Source: JAVDCA01 sp036491235 (GTDB lineage: Bacteria; Pseudomonadota; Alphaproteobacteria; Rhizobiales; Xanthobacteraceae). From it: 12,128 bases of DNA. Positions within the stretch are counted from its first letter, which is position 1; each line of letters starts with the position of its first letter. The notes beneath the pieces were generated by a model that saw nothing but the letters and a program-made list of their open reading frames with translations, had not been told where the DNA came from and did no database searches. The DNA is taken from assembly GCA_036491235.1 (NCBI GenBank), contig DASXCK010000199.1, positions 1-12,128 on the forward strand. Reading direction: 5' to 3'. A program made the position numbers and the translations under genes. Positions 11,697-12,128 of the stretch are shown one piece after another.

Positions 11697-12128
11697 TCCA
11701 GCACCCGCTGCAGGCGCGGGAAACGGGCATAAAGCCAGCCCATGAGCCCGCTCGGGAAAAAAAGGACGATGATGAGGAGCAGGGCGCCCGCGATGACGAG
11801 CTGGAAGTTCGAGAACATTTCCGAGGTCAGCAGGTAGCCGCGCAACTCCTCGTAGAGATAGGCGCCGAGCGCGACGCCCGCGACGGTGCCTTGCCCGCCG
11901 AGCATGGTGATCACCATCGCCTCGGTCGAGAGATTGAGGTCGAAGGCGTCGGTCGGCTGGATGAACGCGCTCTTGAAGAAGTAGAGCCCGCCGACGACCG
12001 CGGGCAGGAACGCGGAGGCGCTGTACACCAGCGCCTTGTAGCGCGGCGTCGGCACCCCGAGGATCGCGGCCGCATCCTCGTTCTGCCCGATGGCGAGGAG
12101 GCCGAGGCCGAATTTCGAGGTCTTGATG
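11693..12128 (-). CDS. livM: LivM-type ABC permease, C-terminal part
   Basis: The reading frame runs from beyond the right edge to 11693; about 144 residues are visible, so the N-terminal half of this inner-membrane permease is missing from the window. The first visible part has the LivM cytoplasmic loop (FGLGLLAIGQNEDAAAILGV), which contacts the ATPases, where better-known members read RAIREDE. Then come hydrophobic segments near YSASAFLPAVVGGLYFF and LVIAGALLLIIVLFF, with MVITMLGGQGTVAGVALGA between them, the typical LivM motif. The protein ends in a charged tail, ARFPRLQRVLE. It is translationally coupled to livG. A GTG at 12055 would give a shorter product but is internal to the conserved loop and is not a real start. 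Confidence 0.9.
   Translation of the reverse strand, partial: IKTSKFGLGLLAIGQNEDAAAILGVPTPRYKALVYSASAFLPAVVGGLYFFKSAFIQPTDAFDLNLSTEAMVITMLGGQGTVAGVALGAYLYEELRGYLLTSEMFSNFQLVIAGALLLIIVLFFPSGLMGWLYARFPRLQRVLE

Noticed and set aside
1..12128. CRISPR array, tRNA, rRNA, toxin-antitoxin or phage genes
   Set aside because: I saw no regularly spaced direct repeats, cloverleaf-like sequences, rRNA motifs or integrase/phage proteins on either strand. Palindromic repeats here are single hairpins, not arrays.

Overview
The window looks like a chromosomal segment of a GC-rich alphaproteobacterium. A Rhizobiales/Bradyrhizobium-like host is the best guess, from base composition, protein style and the palindromic intergenic repeats. 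This is inference; no rRNA or tRNA gene is present to confirm it. Genes are tightly packed, with clear GGAGG-type ribosome sites and several GTG starts.

Layout from left to right. (1) 1-260 is non-coding and carries a 152-bp element with 22-bp inverted ends. (2) 261-4853, minus strand, is a catabolic-looking gene cluster read from right to left: an HpaB-type flavin-dependent monooxygenase, a carboxymuconolactone decarboxylase (CMD/AhpD)-like protein with CxxC, a MetE-C-terminal/EaCoMT-like zinc thiol alkyltransferase, a DoxX-like membrane protein, and a second CMD-like protein that lacks the cysteine pair. A hairpin-rich gap of 118 bases splits the cluster after the second gene. (3) 4955-5890, plus strand, is a divergent LysR regulator, probably controlling the monooxygenase cluster from the shared 101-bp gap. 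(4) 5982-7382, plus strand, is an MmgE/PrpD-family protein downstream of the regulator. (5) 7416-8495, minus strand, is a fusion of an Fe/Mn superoxide dismutase-like domain with a rhodanese domain. (6) 8681-9465, minus strand, is a ComA (phosphosulfolactate synthase)-like gene broken by an apparent one-base deletion. (7) 9693-9980, minus strand, is a small conserved-looking protein of unknown function. (8) 10222 to the right edge, minus strand, is livM(partial)-livG-livF, part of a branched-chain amino-acid-type (HAAT) ABC importer.

How the genes may work together. An organic acid or amide may enter through the Liv-type importer and be hydroxylated by the monooxygenase. The CMD-like, alkyltransferase-like and PrpD-like proteins would then act on it, under LysR control. 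No substrate can be read from the sequence. The monooxygenase lacks residues used for 4-hydroxyphenylacetate, and no flavin reductase is encoded nearby.

The observations most worth a second look are the frameshifted ComA homologue, the superoxide dismutase-rhodanese fusion with altered gateway residues, the pairing of a cysteine-containing and a cysteine-free CMD protein in one cluster, and the co-location of ComA-like and EaCoMT/MetE-like proteins. In Xanthobacter those two families belong to coenzyme M metabolism.
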